A DNA stretch of 64,000 nucleotides from Lomentospora prolificans (lineage: Eukaryota > Ascomycota > Sordariomycetes > Microascales > Microascaceae): positions 2,294,001 through 2,358,000 of the forward strand of contig JARFXM010000011.1 of the NCBI GenBank assembly GCA_029532625.1. The letters are read 5' to 3'. Below the pieces are notes generated by a model that worked only from the letters and a program-made list of their open reading frames with translations, made no database searches and was not told the DNA's origin. A program made the translations under genes and the position numbers. This document shows positions 21,612-33,407 of the stretch, piece after piece (position 1 is the stretch's first letter; each line of letters opens with the position of its first letter).

Positions 21612-24600
21612 CTAAGGAGCGCGCACCCTCGCCTCCTTCACAACCTCATTATCTTTGGCAATACCAAAACCCATCCCGGACTTTTTCTTCTTGCCAGGCT
21701 TCCCATACGTCTCGTCAAACCGCCTAATCTCCCGCATTGTCTTCATATCGTCGCTAATACTGGCACCAATCTCCTTGAGCGCGTGATCAAAGTGATCGGC
21801 CCTCAGCGTCCTGCGTTCAGGGTAGACGGCGGGCGCGCTACCGTCGGCGGCGCTCAGCTTGTCGGCGAGCTCGGTTTCCTCGCGGACGGCGGCCATGGCG
21901 GCGGCAACGCAGAGGTTCTTGAGGTCGGAGCCGGAGTAGAGAATGGTGCGGCGCGAGAGGGCGTCGAGGTCGACGGAGGGATCCAGCTGCTCGCCGCGGA
22001 GAAGGATATTGAGGATGGCGAGACGGTCGGCCTGCTGGGGGAGGTCGACCAGGATGCGGCGTGGGAGACGTCGGAGGACGGCCTCGTCGAGGTCGAAGGG
22101 GCGGTTGGTGGCAACCATGATAAAGGCGTTGGTGTCGCTCATGCCGTCCCATTCACGGAGGAATTGGTTGATGGTTTCGCGGTGGGTGCGGCGGTCATTA
22201 TCAGCGCGGCTAGCGAGGAGCGCATCCGCCTCATCGATGAAAATGACGAGGGGCTCAAGCTTCTTGGCGAGGGAGAAAAGAGCTTGGACGTTCTTCTCTC
22301 CCTGGCCAACCCACATTTCGTTAATGCTGGCAGCGCTGACCTCAAGCATGCTTGCACCACTCTCCTTGGCAACAGCCTTGGCGAGTAGTGTCTTTCCCGT
22401 ACCAGGGGGTCCGTATAGCAGACATCCTGGGATCCTGTCTCGGGCGAGAACACCATAGGTAAAGGCCTCTGGCCTCTTCAAGGAAAGAGATGTCAGAAGC
22501 TTCAGGGCGCTAATAGTCTCAGGCGGCGCGTGGACATCTGCAAAAGTAGTCTTGATCTGGTCCTTATCAATAAGGCCAGCAAGGAGTTTCTTCTCGTAGT
22601 CGTTTGTAATTCCTAGGGTTTCAGCAACTCGTCGAGGCTGATCGGCAGCTCCTGAGGCATCTGAAGAGAGGGTAGATCTCGAGTGAGAAGGAGGCTCCCA
22701 GACTCGAGCTCGGAGTCCCTCGTTGGTGCTGGCAATTGTCATATCCCTCTGCCACTGCGCCAAGTTGAAAGCTTGCCAGACTTCACTGGGCTTCGGGTTC
22801 TGATGAAGCACGTGGCGGACACAGTGATATAGCTCAGTTGGTGGAAGGATGGAGGTCCTCAGAGGCTCAGCGAACATCTCTAGAAGCTTTCGTAGAACCT
22901 TCTCCATAACATCACTGTGGGAGGTCAGGTAATCATCGCCGCTCACGGCGAACGTCTTGGCTGACACAACACCTGTGGTGCTGAGGTAATGAAGCATGGT
23001 ATGATAGAAGTGGAGGTGAAGACGCATGCTATGGAAGGTTGGAGAGGACGCGGTGTCTCCGACCATAGTAGTCCACATATGGAAGGCGTTATCCATATTA
23101 ATCGTGAGACAGTCAAGTTGCTCGTACAGGTCCAGATTGAACCCAAGCGCATCACGGGAAGCGTTACAAATGGTAACGGAGTCCTCCATCGCAATCTCAC
23201 GCAGAGATGTCAGGTGCTTCTCTGACAACTCCATGGAGGAAGAGGTTCCAACCAGCGCAATCTTCTTTCCATCTAGCCACATGTTGTCTACGATGTTCCG
23301 TAACCTTCCGATGAGGAGCGCGCCTTCGAGTGTCATGCCGAGCTCGACGAAGTCATCAATTTGTATGATGAGCTTTTGGTTGCGGGGATCCTTGGACTTG
23401 GCCTCAGCAGCCCGGATGATTCCTTCGAGAGCACCGTTAATCTTGAGGTTCTCCCACCGATCAACAGATGGTAGAAGGTAATCCTTGGCATTGTCGCGAA
23501 TCTTGCTGAGCTCCCTGTCTAATGGGTCCTTATAGTCCCCGTCAGACTCCTCCGTTCCAAGGTGAACGACGGTAGCATCTGCATCCGAATCGTCTTCTTC
23601 TCGTTTAAGAGGCCATTGGATTGGTTCTCCGAGAACATCGTTGAACTCAGCAACTCTAAAGGCCATCATAGACATAGGGCCCTTCGAGTAAGCCCAATCC
23701 TGCCCAAGGTAACCTCCCACTAACCTTGAGAGTTCGAAGGCTCCCACCCTTATCATGTCCGCGCCTGTTGAAGAAGCAATGTATCTTGTCAAGAGCGTGG
23801 ATATCCTCTTTCCGGAAAACCCCGAGATATTTATCACGTTCATGGGTCGCTTTACGTCGGTCGAGGAGAGGTGCTTTGGCGGTCGCGCCTCAAGGTCCGC
23901 ACCAACAGCTTGAGAAAGATCTTTGTAGAATAGCAAATTCTGCTTCAGCTCGGGCAGAAGCTTTTCGGGATCCGAGTAATTGACAGCTGTGTCTTCCAGG
24001 TCTTCTGGAAGTCCAACCTCGGGCTTGGTTATTGGTGCTGAGGCGTGGATGCGTTCTAACAGTTCCGCAAAGTCTGCTTGTTCCCTAGGTTTCGTGTTTG
24101 GGTTATCAAGTAGCCATCCCTGCAGTGCTAGCGCGGCGGTGAGGGTTACCAGACTCGATCGCTCGGCAACACCATCGAAGCCTGTCTTCACGGCGGCCTC
24201 GACATCCTCCTTATTCCACCCAGAGTGCTGAAGTACTAGCGCGAACGCATCATGGTACTCTCCCTTAGGGTCTATAAAGTATCGGGGATCCTCTTCGAGC
24301 TTGGGGAACTGCCAGTTCGCCGTCCTCCCACTCTTCTTCAGAAGCTGGGACCAAGTATCCACCACCTCCTTCAGCGCAACCGCATCGAATAGTGAGGGGT
24401 GGTCCCGTGTCTTATGGTCATGTATGTACAAGTTATCGTCGAGGAATTCTTGCGGTATCCTGAATTTGGGCAGCTCTAGAGTGGGTCGCTTTTGGGACTG
24501 TCGCGCCCGTAGCGCGGCTCGGTGGCTCGCTCTCGGTCGCTTCGAGGCTTGCGTCGAGGATGCTCCCTCACCCAGCAAGGTGCTTTCGGCATCATCTTTT

Positions 24601-24857
24601 GTATTGCCACGCGACGCGTCGTCATTAGGCTGCTCTGTAGCCGGGGTCTCGCCGACAGGTCCGGGGTTAGCTGCCCGGAGTGAGGCCGCGAAATGGAAGG
24701 GCCGTGTTGGTTGGAGTATCCGTGACAGCAGTCGGCGCGACCGCCTGATGCTAGGCCCGACGCCGAGAGCGCGCGACCTTGTAGCATGCATTCGGGTGGA
24801 TTTTGGAATGCAGATAGCTGCAATTGAGGCAACAGGGCGGGACAGAAGACGTCCCAA
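21612..24857 (-). CDS. mitochondrial AAA+ ATPase with long N-terminal region, 1081 aa
   Basis: A single exon. The N-terminus is Arg/Ser-rich and lacks acids (MGRLLSRPVASIAAI), consistent with mitochondrial import. The C-terminal AAA module contains Walker A GPPGTGKT (about residue 812), Walker B VIFIDEAD (about 870), sensor/SRH VATNRPFDLDEAVLRRLPRR, and YSGSDLKNLCVAAA. The module resembles the Msp1/ATAD1/katanin-like (meiotic) clade. Upstream lie about 700 residues, including a second, degenerate AAA-like fold: a hydrophobic strand KLIIQIDDFVELG and KIALVGTSSSM, without a recognisable P-loop. Msp1-type proteins extract mislocalised tail-anchored proteins, but this much longer protein may do something else in the matrix. 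The broad call is secure; the exact role is unknown to me. Confidence 0.85.
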   Translation of the reverse strand: MGRLLSRPVASIAAICIPKSTRMHATRSRALGVGPSIRRSRRLLSRILQPTRPFHFAASLRAANPGPVGETPATEQPNDDASRGNTKDDAESTLLGEGASSTQASKRPRASHRAALRARQSQKRPTLELPKFRIPQEFLDDNLYIHDHKTRDHPSLFDAVALKEVVDTWSQLLKKSGRTANWQFPKLEEDPRYFIDPKGEYHDAFALVLQHSGWNKEDVEAAVKTGFDGVAERSSLVTLTAALALQGWLLDNPNTKPREQADFAELLERIHASAPITKPEVGLPEDLEDTAVNYSDPEKLLPELKQNLLFYKDLSQAVGADLEARPPKHLSSTDVKRPMNVINISGFSGKRISTLLTRYIASSTGADMIRVGAFELSRLVGGYLGQDWAYSKGPMSMMAFRVAEFNDVLGEPIQWPLKREEDDSDADATVVHLGTEESDGDYKDPLDRELSKIRDNAKDYLLPSVDRWENLKINGALEGIIRAAEAKSKDPRNQKLIIQIDDFVELGMTLEGALLIGRLRNIVDNMWLDGKKIALVGTSSSMELSEKHLTSLREIAMEDSVTICNASRDALGFNLDLYEQLDCLTINMDNAFHMWTTMVGDTASSPTFHSMRLHLHFYHTMLHYLSTTGVVSAKTFAVSGDDYLTSHSDVMEKVLRKLLEMFAEPLRTSILPPTELYHCVRHVLHQNPKPSEVWQAFNLAQWQRDMTIASTNEGLRARVWEPPSHSRSTLSSDASGAADQPRRVAETLGITNDYEKKLLAGLIDKDQIKTTFADVHAPPETISALKLLTSLSLKRPEAFTYGVLARDRIPGCLLYGPPGTGKTLLAKAVAKESGASMLEVSAASINEMWVGQGEKNVQALFSLAKKLEPLVIFIDEADALLASRADNDRRTHRETINQFLREWDGMSDTNAFIMVATNRPFDLDEAVLRRLPRRILVDLPQQADRLAILNILLRGEQLDPSVDLDALSRRTILYSGSDLKNLCVAAAMAAVREETELADKLSAADGSAPAVYPERRTLRADHFDHALKEIGASISDDMKTMREIRRFDETYGKPGKKKKSGMGFGIAKDNEVVKEARVRAP

Positions 24858-25159
24858 GTGGATTAATGTCTGCTTGCGGCGAACTTTTTTAGAAGATAGC
24901 TTTGGTGGCTAAGTTTCGGATAAATATTGTCAACCCATATCTTATTGGCCACCAAACATGAGCTACATGGGACATCTCAGCCAAGGTCAAGTTCGGAGCT
25001 CCAGTGACAAGTTATTGGAACGCTCTATCAATGCCTCTTCTTCATGGGTAATCAATCGCGCTAAATGACCCCAACAGTCTATCAACTCCGGGGCTTGATA
25101 TCATGACAAGCCGTAATGCAAAGCCTTCCCAAAACGCCAGGCCCTTTCCCCTTTGAAGG
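24858..25159. other. intergenic: promoter of AAA ATPase and 3' end of MMS22-like gene
   Basis: Both flanking genes are on the minus strand. No gene or clear motif seen. Confidence 0.45.
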
Positions 25160-28100
25160 TCAAAAAATCAAACTAGTTAGAGACAGGCCACTCCTATCTC
25201 CATACCTGGGCCTTTCCTCAGACGGCAGAACCAGTTTCTGCATAGAGTTCCACATTTTCAACTCATTGTTTAAGCACTCTATCAACTCAAATACGCCCCT
25301 TGGCTGCTTTACTATGCCCTGGCCAGACTGGGTCGAGGTTGAGCCGGGAATCTTCCCCGGAGCTTGAATCGTGATGCTCTGTTCCGTGATAATCCAGTTC
25401 CTCCGCACGTCAGTAGTGATAGAATCCACGAACGTCGCCACGAGAGGGTCTGTAGGAGGCAGTGAATGTGCGACAGTCCGTAGTCCCCCAAAGAGATCGA
25501 TGGCGCGGAGGGATGTCTCCCGCGCGGAGAGGACGTCTCCAAGATAAGACGTTGCGCCATCTAACCACCCGTGCACTCGTCGATAGAGGAGTTGTATCTC
25601 GCGAAGAGCCGGAGGCGAAGAATTAGTATACGATAAAGCCCTCAATGATGGCCATAAAATATTCTTGATGGAGCAAAGACGACATGCGACATGAAGCCTC
25701 TCTGCGGAAACTAGAGGCGCGTTGCCTTGGGTAAGCTCGTGCAGACATCTTAGAATGGCGTGTAAGAGGTGAAGCACGTCTGGTAGCATCTCTCTCGAGA
25801 GCTCACGGCTTGCAGGATGTCGCGTAAGAAGCTGTGTCAATCCCTCGCAGTACACATCTAGAAGCACATATGCACCATCAAGACGTGTAGCTGCAATGGC
25901 AATCGCTGGTAGCATCTTGGCAAAGACGAAGCCGAGGACTTGGGAGTTCTCCATCCCCTTCCTCAACATCCGTGCTTCGCTGCCGAGTCTGTTATTAATC
26001 AGAGCAACCTTGAAATTGTTGTAAAGATAGTAGAAAAGCTGCGGGACGACCTTCGTATCCCCTTCCCCTAGCCTAAGGCCATAGGACACGATACCGGCAA
26101 CGTGTAGCTGAGGATCTTGGAGCGAGGGCGAGTACTCCTTATTAATCTGGTAGAAAAATTCGTCGATGGCGCAGATATCGGTACAGTGGGATCGAATAAG
26201 CGAGATGATTTCACGGATAAAGGCGACATAACTAGGGTGATCTATTGGATCCATTGAAACAACTTTGAGGTCGAATCTGATTTGTTCCATAACAGATCGC
26301 AAGACTGTCGAGAAGTTAGATACGAGTGATTTCTGAGCCGAAGGAGACGCCTGGCGGACTGATTGTCGCATCCATGATACAGCATCTATACAATCGCGTT
26401 AGGGTTTGGATATCAACGACAAAGCTGGAGGTGGAAGAAGCCTACATTCAAAGAGTTCCCGATTAGAGACGTAATCAGGATTGATCGAAAGCCCCACTAC
26501 ACTGTCAGGAACGAATGCTTCGCCTCGTCGTTTCAATTGCTCGGCCAATTGGCTCTCGTACGCCAGAGAACTCTTAGGTTTCACTATGGCGAGTAACCAA
26601 AGATTGAGCAAGCTCGGTCCCAGAGCGTCGGAGCTTGAGAGCCCTTGTTTGAGAATAACTGCGATGAAGAGGGGAAGATACCTTCGATGGCTCAGAGACA
26701 GCTTGTGTGCTTCTACCTGGAAAAGACTGCACTTTCCGCGGCCAAATGCTTGAGAGACACCAAGCAAGCCTGCCTGAGCAAAGCCGGAGAGCAGCTTAGC
26801 TGACACAGTAACAGCGAGCTCCGAACATACTTCTTTATCGACTGCTGCGGTGGCCGACTTGGGTTGAATGCCGAGAGAGCCCAAAACACACCTTGCCATC
26901 GAAAAGAAACTTGGTGATAGCTCGCGATAAAGCACAGTCATGGCCTGAGAAATGGCCGCGGTGGTTTCCACGTTGTCGGTCGGTGCATTCAAGAACGCGT
27001 CCACCTTAGCCAAATAGCCATTTGTTGTTTCCAACGCCGTCCTTAGCATTGCCCAGTCCAGAGTGATCGGCATTAGAGAAAAGTGATTAAAAACTTCTTC
27101 CAACTGCAATGAATTTAGCGCAAATGTCGCAGCCGCAAGGCTACGTGCGTAAGGCATTGTGTCAAGGGAGGCTTTCAGACAAGCGTAGAGAATCTCTTTC
27201 GCAACAGCGCGGTTCATTTTCACTACGAGTTCAATACGCGCCTGGGTGATGCCTTGGCTGTCGTCCTTCGAGAGAGAAAAGTATTGCTCCTGTGCGTCAG
27301 ACTCTGCGTTCTTGAACTGCTCCAGCAGTTGTCCAAAAATACCAGACTGCCAGCGGCGAAACACCCTGAAGATTTCAGGATCGTTTTCTGTCGCCACGAC
27401 ATATCTCGCCAACTGGTTCCAAGCCCGCAGATTTACAAGACAAGCGTCTTTGTGGGAGTCGGCAGGCTTGATAAGTGCCTCCAAGATATGGGCCCCTGGG
27501 CGAAACTGGGGTGGCGCAGCCCAGAAGAGCGTGCAGAGGAGGTCATGATGGTTCCGCAGAGATGCCAAGTCATGGGAGTGTAGAGCTTGCTCCTTGAGAT
27601 ACACTCGGCTATGGTTGGGCATAAGCCGAGCGACCAAGTTTCGAATTTCATTGGTACCGCCGCGGTCCTTCAGTCTCTTGATGACGAGAGCTACAAACTT
27701 GAGGAATATGTGGAAACACTTATCCTCCGGCTCGACAGCTAAGCTCGGATTCCCCACCAACTCTTCGAGAAACCGGGGCGATTTGAATGCTTCCTCGTTC
27801 CTCAGGTGAGAAAGGTCCTGGGACCCGAAGAAGTCAAAGATGGTGCCGATGATACCACCACATTTGAACCATCCCCATTCCCGAGTAAGGTAAAGACACC
27901 TGCCAATGAGAGCCCGGCAGTAATCATTGAAGCTCGCAGCTTGGCGCTTGTTTTGTTTGTAAAGGTCAAATACCCTTTTGATTAGTCGCTGGGGTAAAGC
28001 CCATCCATCCATAGAGACTAGCCTTCGAATGCCAGGCATGACGGCTCCGTTGCTATCAAATTCGCGCAGTGGGAGTAGGGAGAACATTGTCCTCCAAAGA

Positions 28101-31100
28101 TTTTCTAGCTTTTCAAAGTCTGTCGTTGTCGTGAGTTCGTCGGTAATTAGGACGGAGTACACAATATCCCAGAAACCGGATCGCGGGATATGGGCCACCT
28201 CGAGCGTTCGCATCAGGGTCACCCAGCAATGAATTATCACATCCTTTGGTCGCAGGCCCATTTCTCGACGCGACCGCTGCCGACTGTTCTCGAGGAAATC
28301 CCGTACGACATCAACCCCTTGACTGAGCAGCGCGCGCGCAGTTAACTTTGCTATCCGAATCAGGAGGTCTTCCATGAGCATGCAGGTATCGATCAAGGAT
28401 TGTGACTTTCGGCAAATATGCGTGCAGGTGAAGGCTAAGGTCAATATCCGAGAGAGTACGTCAATGATGGGAATGCGGTACTCGGGATTGTCGTACGGTT
28501 TGTCAGCCTCAAGCCTCTCCTGGAAACCGTTGAGTAACTCAATGATGCGGTGAGCGAAAGATTGCTCAGCTGAGATATCAGGTAGACCCATAGAATCCTG
28601 AACGTAACTGAGAATAAAGTTTGCCGCGTGCAATACTGTTGCGTTTCGAGATAAGTCGGACTCCCGAGAAGGTGTATGAAAATGATCGGCTATCCAGTCC
28701 ATAAGAATTCCCACCTCAGAAGATACCTGCTCGTCCCAAGAACCCCAGCGTAGGGTTCTGCCATCTATATCAAAGACGACGCGGGGACGAGTCCGTCTAA
28801 GCCTCCCATCATCATAGCTATCGGTAGCTTTGTCTAGGCGACCCTGGCCGATAAGGGTGGACTCGTGAAAGAAGACGTCCGCATCCAAAGGAAAGATTTC
28901 GAAGTGATGCGTATACAGCGTTCCGAAGGGCCCTAGGCCCCTGAGCTTGTCTGGCTCACTAAAGCTCTCCAAAACATCGACTGATGAATCCACTCGTAGA
29001 TGAACAGGCTGGGGCAATGGCTCATTCGCGTAAGAGAATTGGGGTGCTGTCGTATCAATTCCCTTAGGGGCAAATTGCTTTCGAAATCTGGACCGCCTCT
29101 CAGTTGCAGCAGGTCGCATTTCAGCGGGGAAAGAAGCTTCGCATGTAGCATGACTTTGCGGTACCTCTGGGCGAGTCGCCGGGGGTGACGGTATCTGGAA
29201 GCCATCGTCCTCTAATATGCTTCCTACAGTTGAGAAAGGTACAACGGAAGAGTGGTTGCTCCTAGCTCTCCTCCAGAGATTGTCCAACTCTCGCTTTTTG
29301 AGATGGAAAGTATATCTATTCAGCTCGGCACAGTCCGTCTCCAGCTGTGCTGGCCGATAGACGGGACGCAGGGGCCGGTACTCGCGGCGTGCTCTACGCT
29401 CCTGGGGCGACACAATTTGTCGCGCGTTTGGAGTCGGATCCACTGGAGCCTTCTCGTATATAATCCGGCTTCCTGATTTGACCTGCTTCACGACCTTGCT
29501 TCGCTTAGTAATGGGCCACGTACAGCTCGCAGAAGTCGGTTGCGCTCGTGGCGTAGGCTGCGCGTTATGTTTTGTAGTCGCTGGTGGGAGCTCCCGAGGT
29601 TTAATTTGGCCGCCTTTCCATTTTTGCATTATGTCATTGACATCGACATGATCCCAACGAGTTGCCATTTGCAGCACCTTGTGGGTAGGACTAGACCTTC
29701 CTTGGGCAGTACTTTGCTTCGCAGTACGGGCCGCAATTTTGAGGAATTGGGGTGCGCCGGGCTCGATAACATCGAGAATACCCAGCTTTGGAATCGGGTT
29801 GATTGTTTGATTGCGGTGCGTAGTCCGCCTTGATCTAGGGATTCCGCCGCGGCTGCGCCGCTGAGTCTTCGGTTTCGCCACAGATGCCGTAGAGAGTGTC
29901 TTGCTACTATGTCCACCAAAGTGAGAAGTGATCCTCGACTGCGTAACGGGGTTACTCTGAAGCTTTGGCCTCTTTGCGGGTTTTAAGCTCCTTTCTTGGC
30001 CTTGCCGCGGTGTCGAGCGTTTCCTCGCAGGAAGCATGGCCTCTATCCGATTGTCTTCCATGATCGACGAGTCACTACCTGAGTCTATGTCCTCCATATC
30101 CGCCGCTGGCTGGAGGATCAGCGTTCTTTGAATCATAGGTATGGAGTTATCTTCGATTATAGCGGGAGCCTCTTCTTCGTCATCGGATAAGTCGGAAATG
30201 AGCCTCCTCGAAATACGGGGCTCAGACCCCGGAGTTCTCCGTTGAGCAACGCCACGCCGTGTTAGCTTCCCGGGAGACGTGGCTCCAGGGCGAGTAGAAT
30301 GCTGGGCACGCTGAGCTTTGCTATCCTTTTTCTCGTTGAGTCGTAGATATGACGGGGGAAGAACACCACGTAAGTACTTTCCAACCGTACGAATAACCTC
30401 AGAATCACTCCCATCAGATGACGGATCAGATGTTGTCCCAGATTCATCGTCAGTTTCGGCAGTGAGATCAATCGGCCGGCCCTGAGGTCTCTTTAAAGCA
30501 ACGGGTTCAGCGGGAGATTGAGGTAGCGGGCTGTCTTTCCGATGCTGGCTTTTTGATGGATGTGGAGGAGACGACGAAAAGAGGCCAGCTGGTATTATAA
30601 GCCTTGGAGGCGAGGTACTCTGATGAGACCCAGGGCGGTTAATGTCAGTGCGAGATGGAGTGCGACCGTACGCCTCAACTTGATTGCGTCCATCGCGGCG
30701 TTTACTATTAGATTCAAGTCTCGATCGTTTTGTTGAAACTGGCAACTGCGTTAACGATTTTCTTTTACTAGATTTGGCAGACAGGTTCTGTGTAGGGGCC
30801 TTCATGAGCTTCTCTAGGGAGGGAAACTCGTCAAGGTCCCCATCGCCATCAACACTAGTATTATCAGTGCCGTTAACACTTGGTTGGCTACTGAGACCAC
30901 CTTGATGATGCAGAAGTGATGGAATCGGTGTGAAAGGCGAGGATAGCCCGAAGTCGTCTGGGATATCTGCCTCATCAACCGTAGACTGTAGCTGACTCTC
31001 GTCGGAAGGATCGATGTTATCCCCGGTTTCCTGGGTCTCTTCCTCGAACTCCAGTTCCTGTGAGTCCTCTTCCTGGTCTTTTCTTTGGCGCTGGCTCGGT

Positions 31101-31948
31101 CCTGCTTCTAGCCTTACCGGCTTTAAGCCGTGAGACTTGAAGATTTTCGAATACAGAGCGTTCTCTAAGGCATATGGGTGCTTTTGAATCGGCTTCCGAG
31201 GGCGGAAAGTACGACTCGCAACGTGCATGTCTTCTCGTTCGAGCAATTCTGCCGGGAAATCAAGGGTGTGTTCATCATCCGGAATCGAAGCCAACGCTTC
31301 TTGACTGTCAAGATCAAGATTTCCGTCAGTCGAGGCCCGCCCCTCTTGATCTTCCACGTTCTCATGCTCCGTCCCCGCCTCTCTTTCGCTGGGTCCGTCT
31401 TCTCGCTCCGCTGTTTCTTCGTCATGTCCAATTCTGGCTAGACCAGGAGGGCTCTCATCATTGCACCCGGTCTCGTTTCGAACTGCTCGAGGCCTCGGCT
31501 GTTTGGTAAGTCGAGGTCGAGCTTCAACTCCATGCTTAGGTGAGAATGAAAGAGGATCCGGTGAAAATAGACGAACGTAGTTCTTAATCGTTATTGGCGC
31601 TATATCCTTAGTTGCCTCGGGTTCCTCCCTATCGGAGCCAAGCTCAGACGGCGGTTCGGAAAGTGGTGATGAGGAAAAGGCGGTATACGGAGCTCTCGGT
31701 GTCCCTGGTGCTGTATGAGGCTGTGGTTGTATGTTTTCTTTTTGGGATGAGGCTGGTAGGTCCCATATATCACTCGTATGAGCAGGGAGAGCTTCGCTTG
31801 CATTAGGGGGCTGGCTGTAGTTGTTCGATTTGCGTTGAAGCACTGGTCCATGAGCAGGTATGGGTGGGAGGGCGATGTCTTGGTCGCTATCGGAACCAAA
31901 CTCATCTTCTGAGTCTGGTACTTCCCCCCTCTCCTTCCAGGTGGCCAT
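25160..31948 (-). CDS. MMS22: Mus7/Mms22 family DNA-repair protein, 2 exons, 2242 aa
   Basis: Exon 1 is 31948-26446 and exon 2 is 26385-25160. The 60-nt intron (26445-26386) has donor GTAGGC and acceptor TATAG, joining FEYAVSWMRQ in phase. The N-terminal half is long, acidic and Ser/Pro-rich with many basic clusters (nuclear, disordered), opening MATWKERGEVPDSEDEFGSD. The C-terminal half is alpha-helical and carries the Mus7/Mms22 region (for example GSWDEQVSSEVGILMDWIAD, FWDIVYSVLITDEL, REWGWFKCGGIIGTIFDFFG). Members act with the Rtt101/Cul4-type ubiquitin ligase in replication-fork repair and resistance to alkylation damage. It is the largest gene in the window. The domain assignment is from pattern recall. 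Confidence 0.87.
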
Positions 31949-32376
31949 TGAAGCTGTGTGTGATCATCGAGAAAATGTGTTGTTTTGAATTTCTGTGTCG
32001 CACAAGGATTTACCTTCCAGTTGAGGGCCAAAATTCGTGGTCAGGAGGAATATCTTCGGCCATTCAGTATCCTCGTCAAGTCGCGGGGTGAGCGAGACGC
32101 GTCGCGATTACTCAAAGTGTGGCGGCCTTTCACGCCCCCACGTGACTGGTGAGGTGCCCCAGGCAAGTATTACAGCGCAGTCACGGCATTTGATGTTCCC
32201 CAAAGGGTTCATGCAAAGTTCTGTACCTTGGTAGCTGAGCAGCGAATGGGCATCAACAGCGCTTTTTGATTTACTATACATTTTCCTCACGTTTGGGTAT
32301 AAGTAGTCGATGCCGAACCCTTTTTTCTCCTTTATTGCATCAGCTGGCCTCCCAAAGCTCGTAGCTCATCCAAACA
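31949..32376. promoter_or_regulatory. divergent promoter MMS22-like / small membrane protein
   Basis: 428 bases between divergent start codons. CACGTGAC lies at 32139-32146. A short pyrimidine tract (ttttttctccttta, about 32320-32333) precedes the small gene. Confidence 0.5.
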
Positions 32377-32603
32377 ATGGAAATCGCCCGATATCTCCCA
32401 ATGCTTCTTACAGTTGCAGCCGGCGTAGCCATAAGTTAGAATTACTCAGAACCTGTCATTATCAAAATTTGAGCCACTAACAAACTGCAGGCAACTACAC
32501 TTTCAAGCCCCTCTTGGTTGAGGATGCAGCCCGACGTAAAGAAGACGGCGTCAAGAAGGAGCAATCACAAATAAAGACGGAGCCAGCGAAGGAGTTGAAA
32601 TAG
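32377..32603 (+). CDS. small membrane protein, 2 exons, 56 aa, unknown function
   Basis: Exon 1 is 32377-32434 and exon 2 is 32491-32603. The 56-nt intron has donor GTTAGA, branch ACTAAC and acceptor CTGCAG; without splicing the frame stops at once. The product starts MEIARYLPMLLTVAAGVAIS, a short hydrophobic N-terminal helix, then NYTFKPLLVEDAARRKEDG and a charged Lys/Glu tail ending EPAKELK. The shape matches small N-terminally anchored mitochondrial proteins (respiratory-chain accessory subunits or assembly factors), but I do not recognise the family. Correct splice signals and branch point, phase closure and a T-rich tract before the start support a real gene. It shares a divergent promoter with the MMS22-like gene and lies 0.8 kb before COX5. 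Confidence 0.68.
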
Positions 32604-33407
32604 GATCTAGGCCGAACTTAACCCCGATTACCTTCCACGGCTGTTTGTCAAATCGAGCTGTATAATACTGATATACTGTAACATGCCTTAATCCACTTGG
32701 TTTTCCCACTCCAGAGCGAAGAACAGATATTTACATGCAAACCATTTAGACTACAGAAATATATTCAGCCCCATGAATGATGAAAATGACTTGTATAAAT
32801 GTATCGATTAATTTGAGGACTCCACACTGAATGAAGTTCGTTCTACTGGAAAAATGGGCCCTCAAATCCGTCATAGATGCAATGGCATAATAGAAATGCT
32901 TTCATTGGAGTGACGCATGTAATCAGAATCTCATGATTACAGGTGGGCGTCTCTGAGATGCTCGCATTGGGCATGAACAAATCGATCAGTCCACTGCACC
33001 GGGGAATTCATAGAGTGCTATTGGCGTTCCTGAAGGGAGCTTCCATCGTGCTGCTAAGCTCGGAATCGACTCTTTACGAAGTATGCATTGAGGCACTAGG
33101 TATTAGAAGCAATGTTCTTTATCACGTGATTTGTCGCTTCCTCTGACCACTACAGTGCATCAGGTCATCTCCGAGGAGTTTTCGGCTGGTAGACTAACAC
33201 CAATCAGAACACAAGCAAATCATACGATGACTTAGCTGCCCCCCGAAAAAAACCTCGTTAAGTTAGACAGCCGAACTAACCTCTGCTCTCTCAAAATCCG
33301 CTCCATCGCCAATTGGACTTGCCCCCTCCACTCCAACAATCTCCGCTCCCTCTTCAATTCGTCGATCAAGGAAACGAAAGCCGGTCCACCTCAGAATCCT
33401 TTTCACG
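32604..33407. promoter_or_regulatory. 3' region of small gene and COX5 promoter
   Basis: No supported gene. A perfect palindrome ATCACGTGAT lies at 33121-33130, 278 bases before the COX5 ATG. The leader near 33280-33400 is C-rich. Confidence 0.5.
33121..33130. promoter_or_regulatory. ATCACGTGAT palindrome upstream of COX5
   Basis: A ten-base palindrome with CACGTG core, the type bound by bHLH factors such as Cbf1 in fungi. Binding here is inference. Similar elements lie upstream of ATP2 and the 56-residue gene. Confidence 0.5.

Noticed and set aside
21597..22388. 263-codon plus-strand frame opposite the AAA ATPase
   Set aside because: Antisense shadow of the conserved AAA module.
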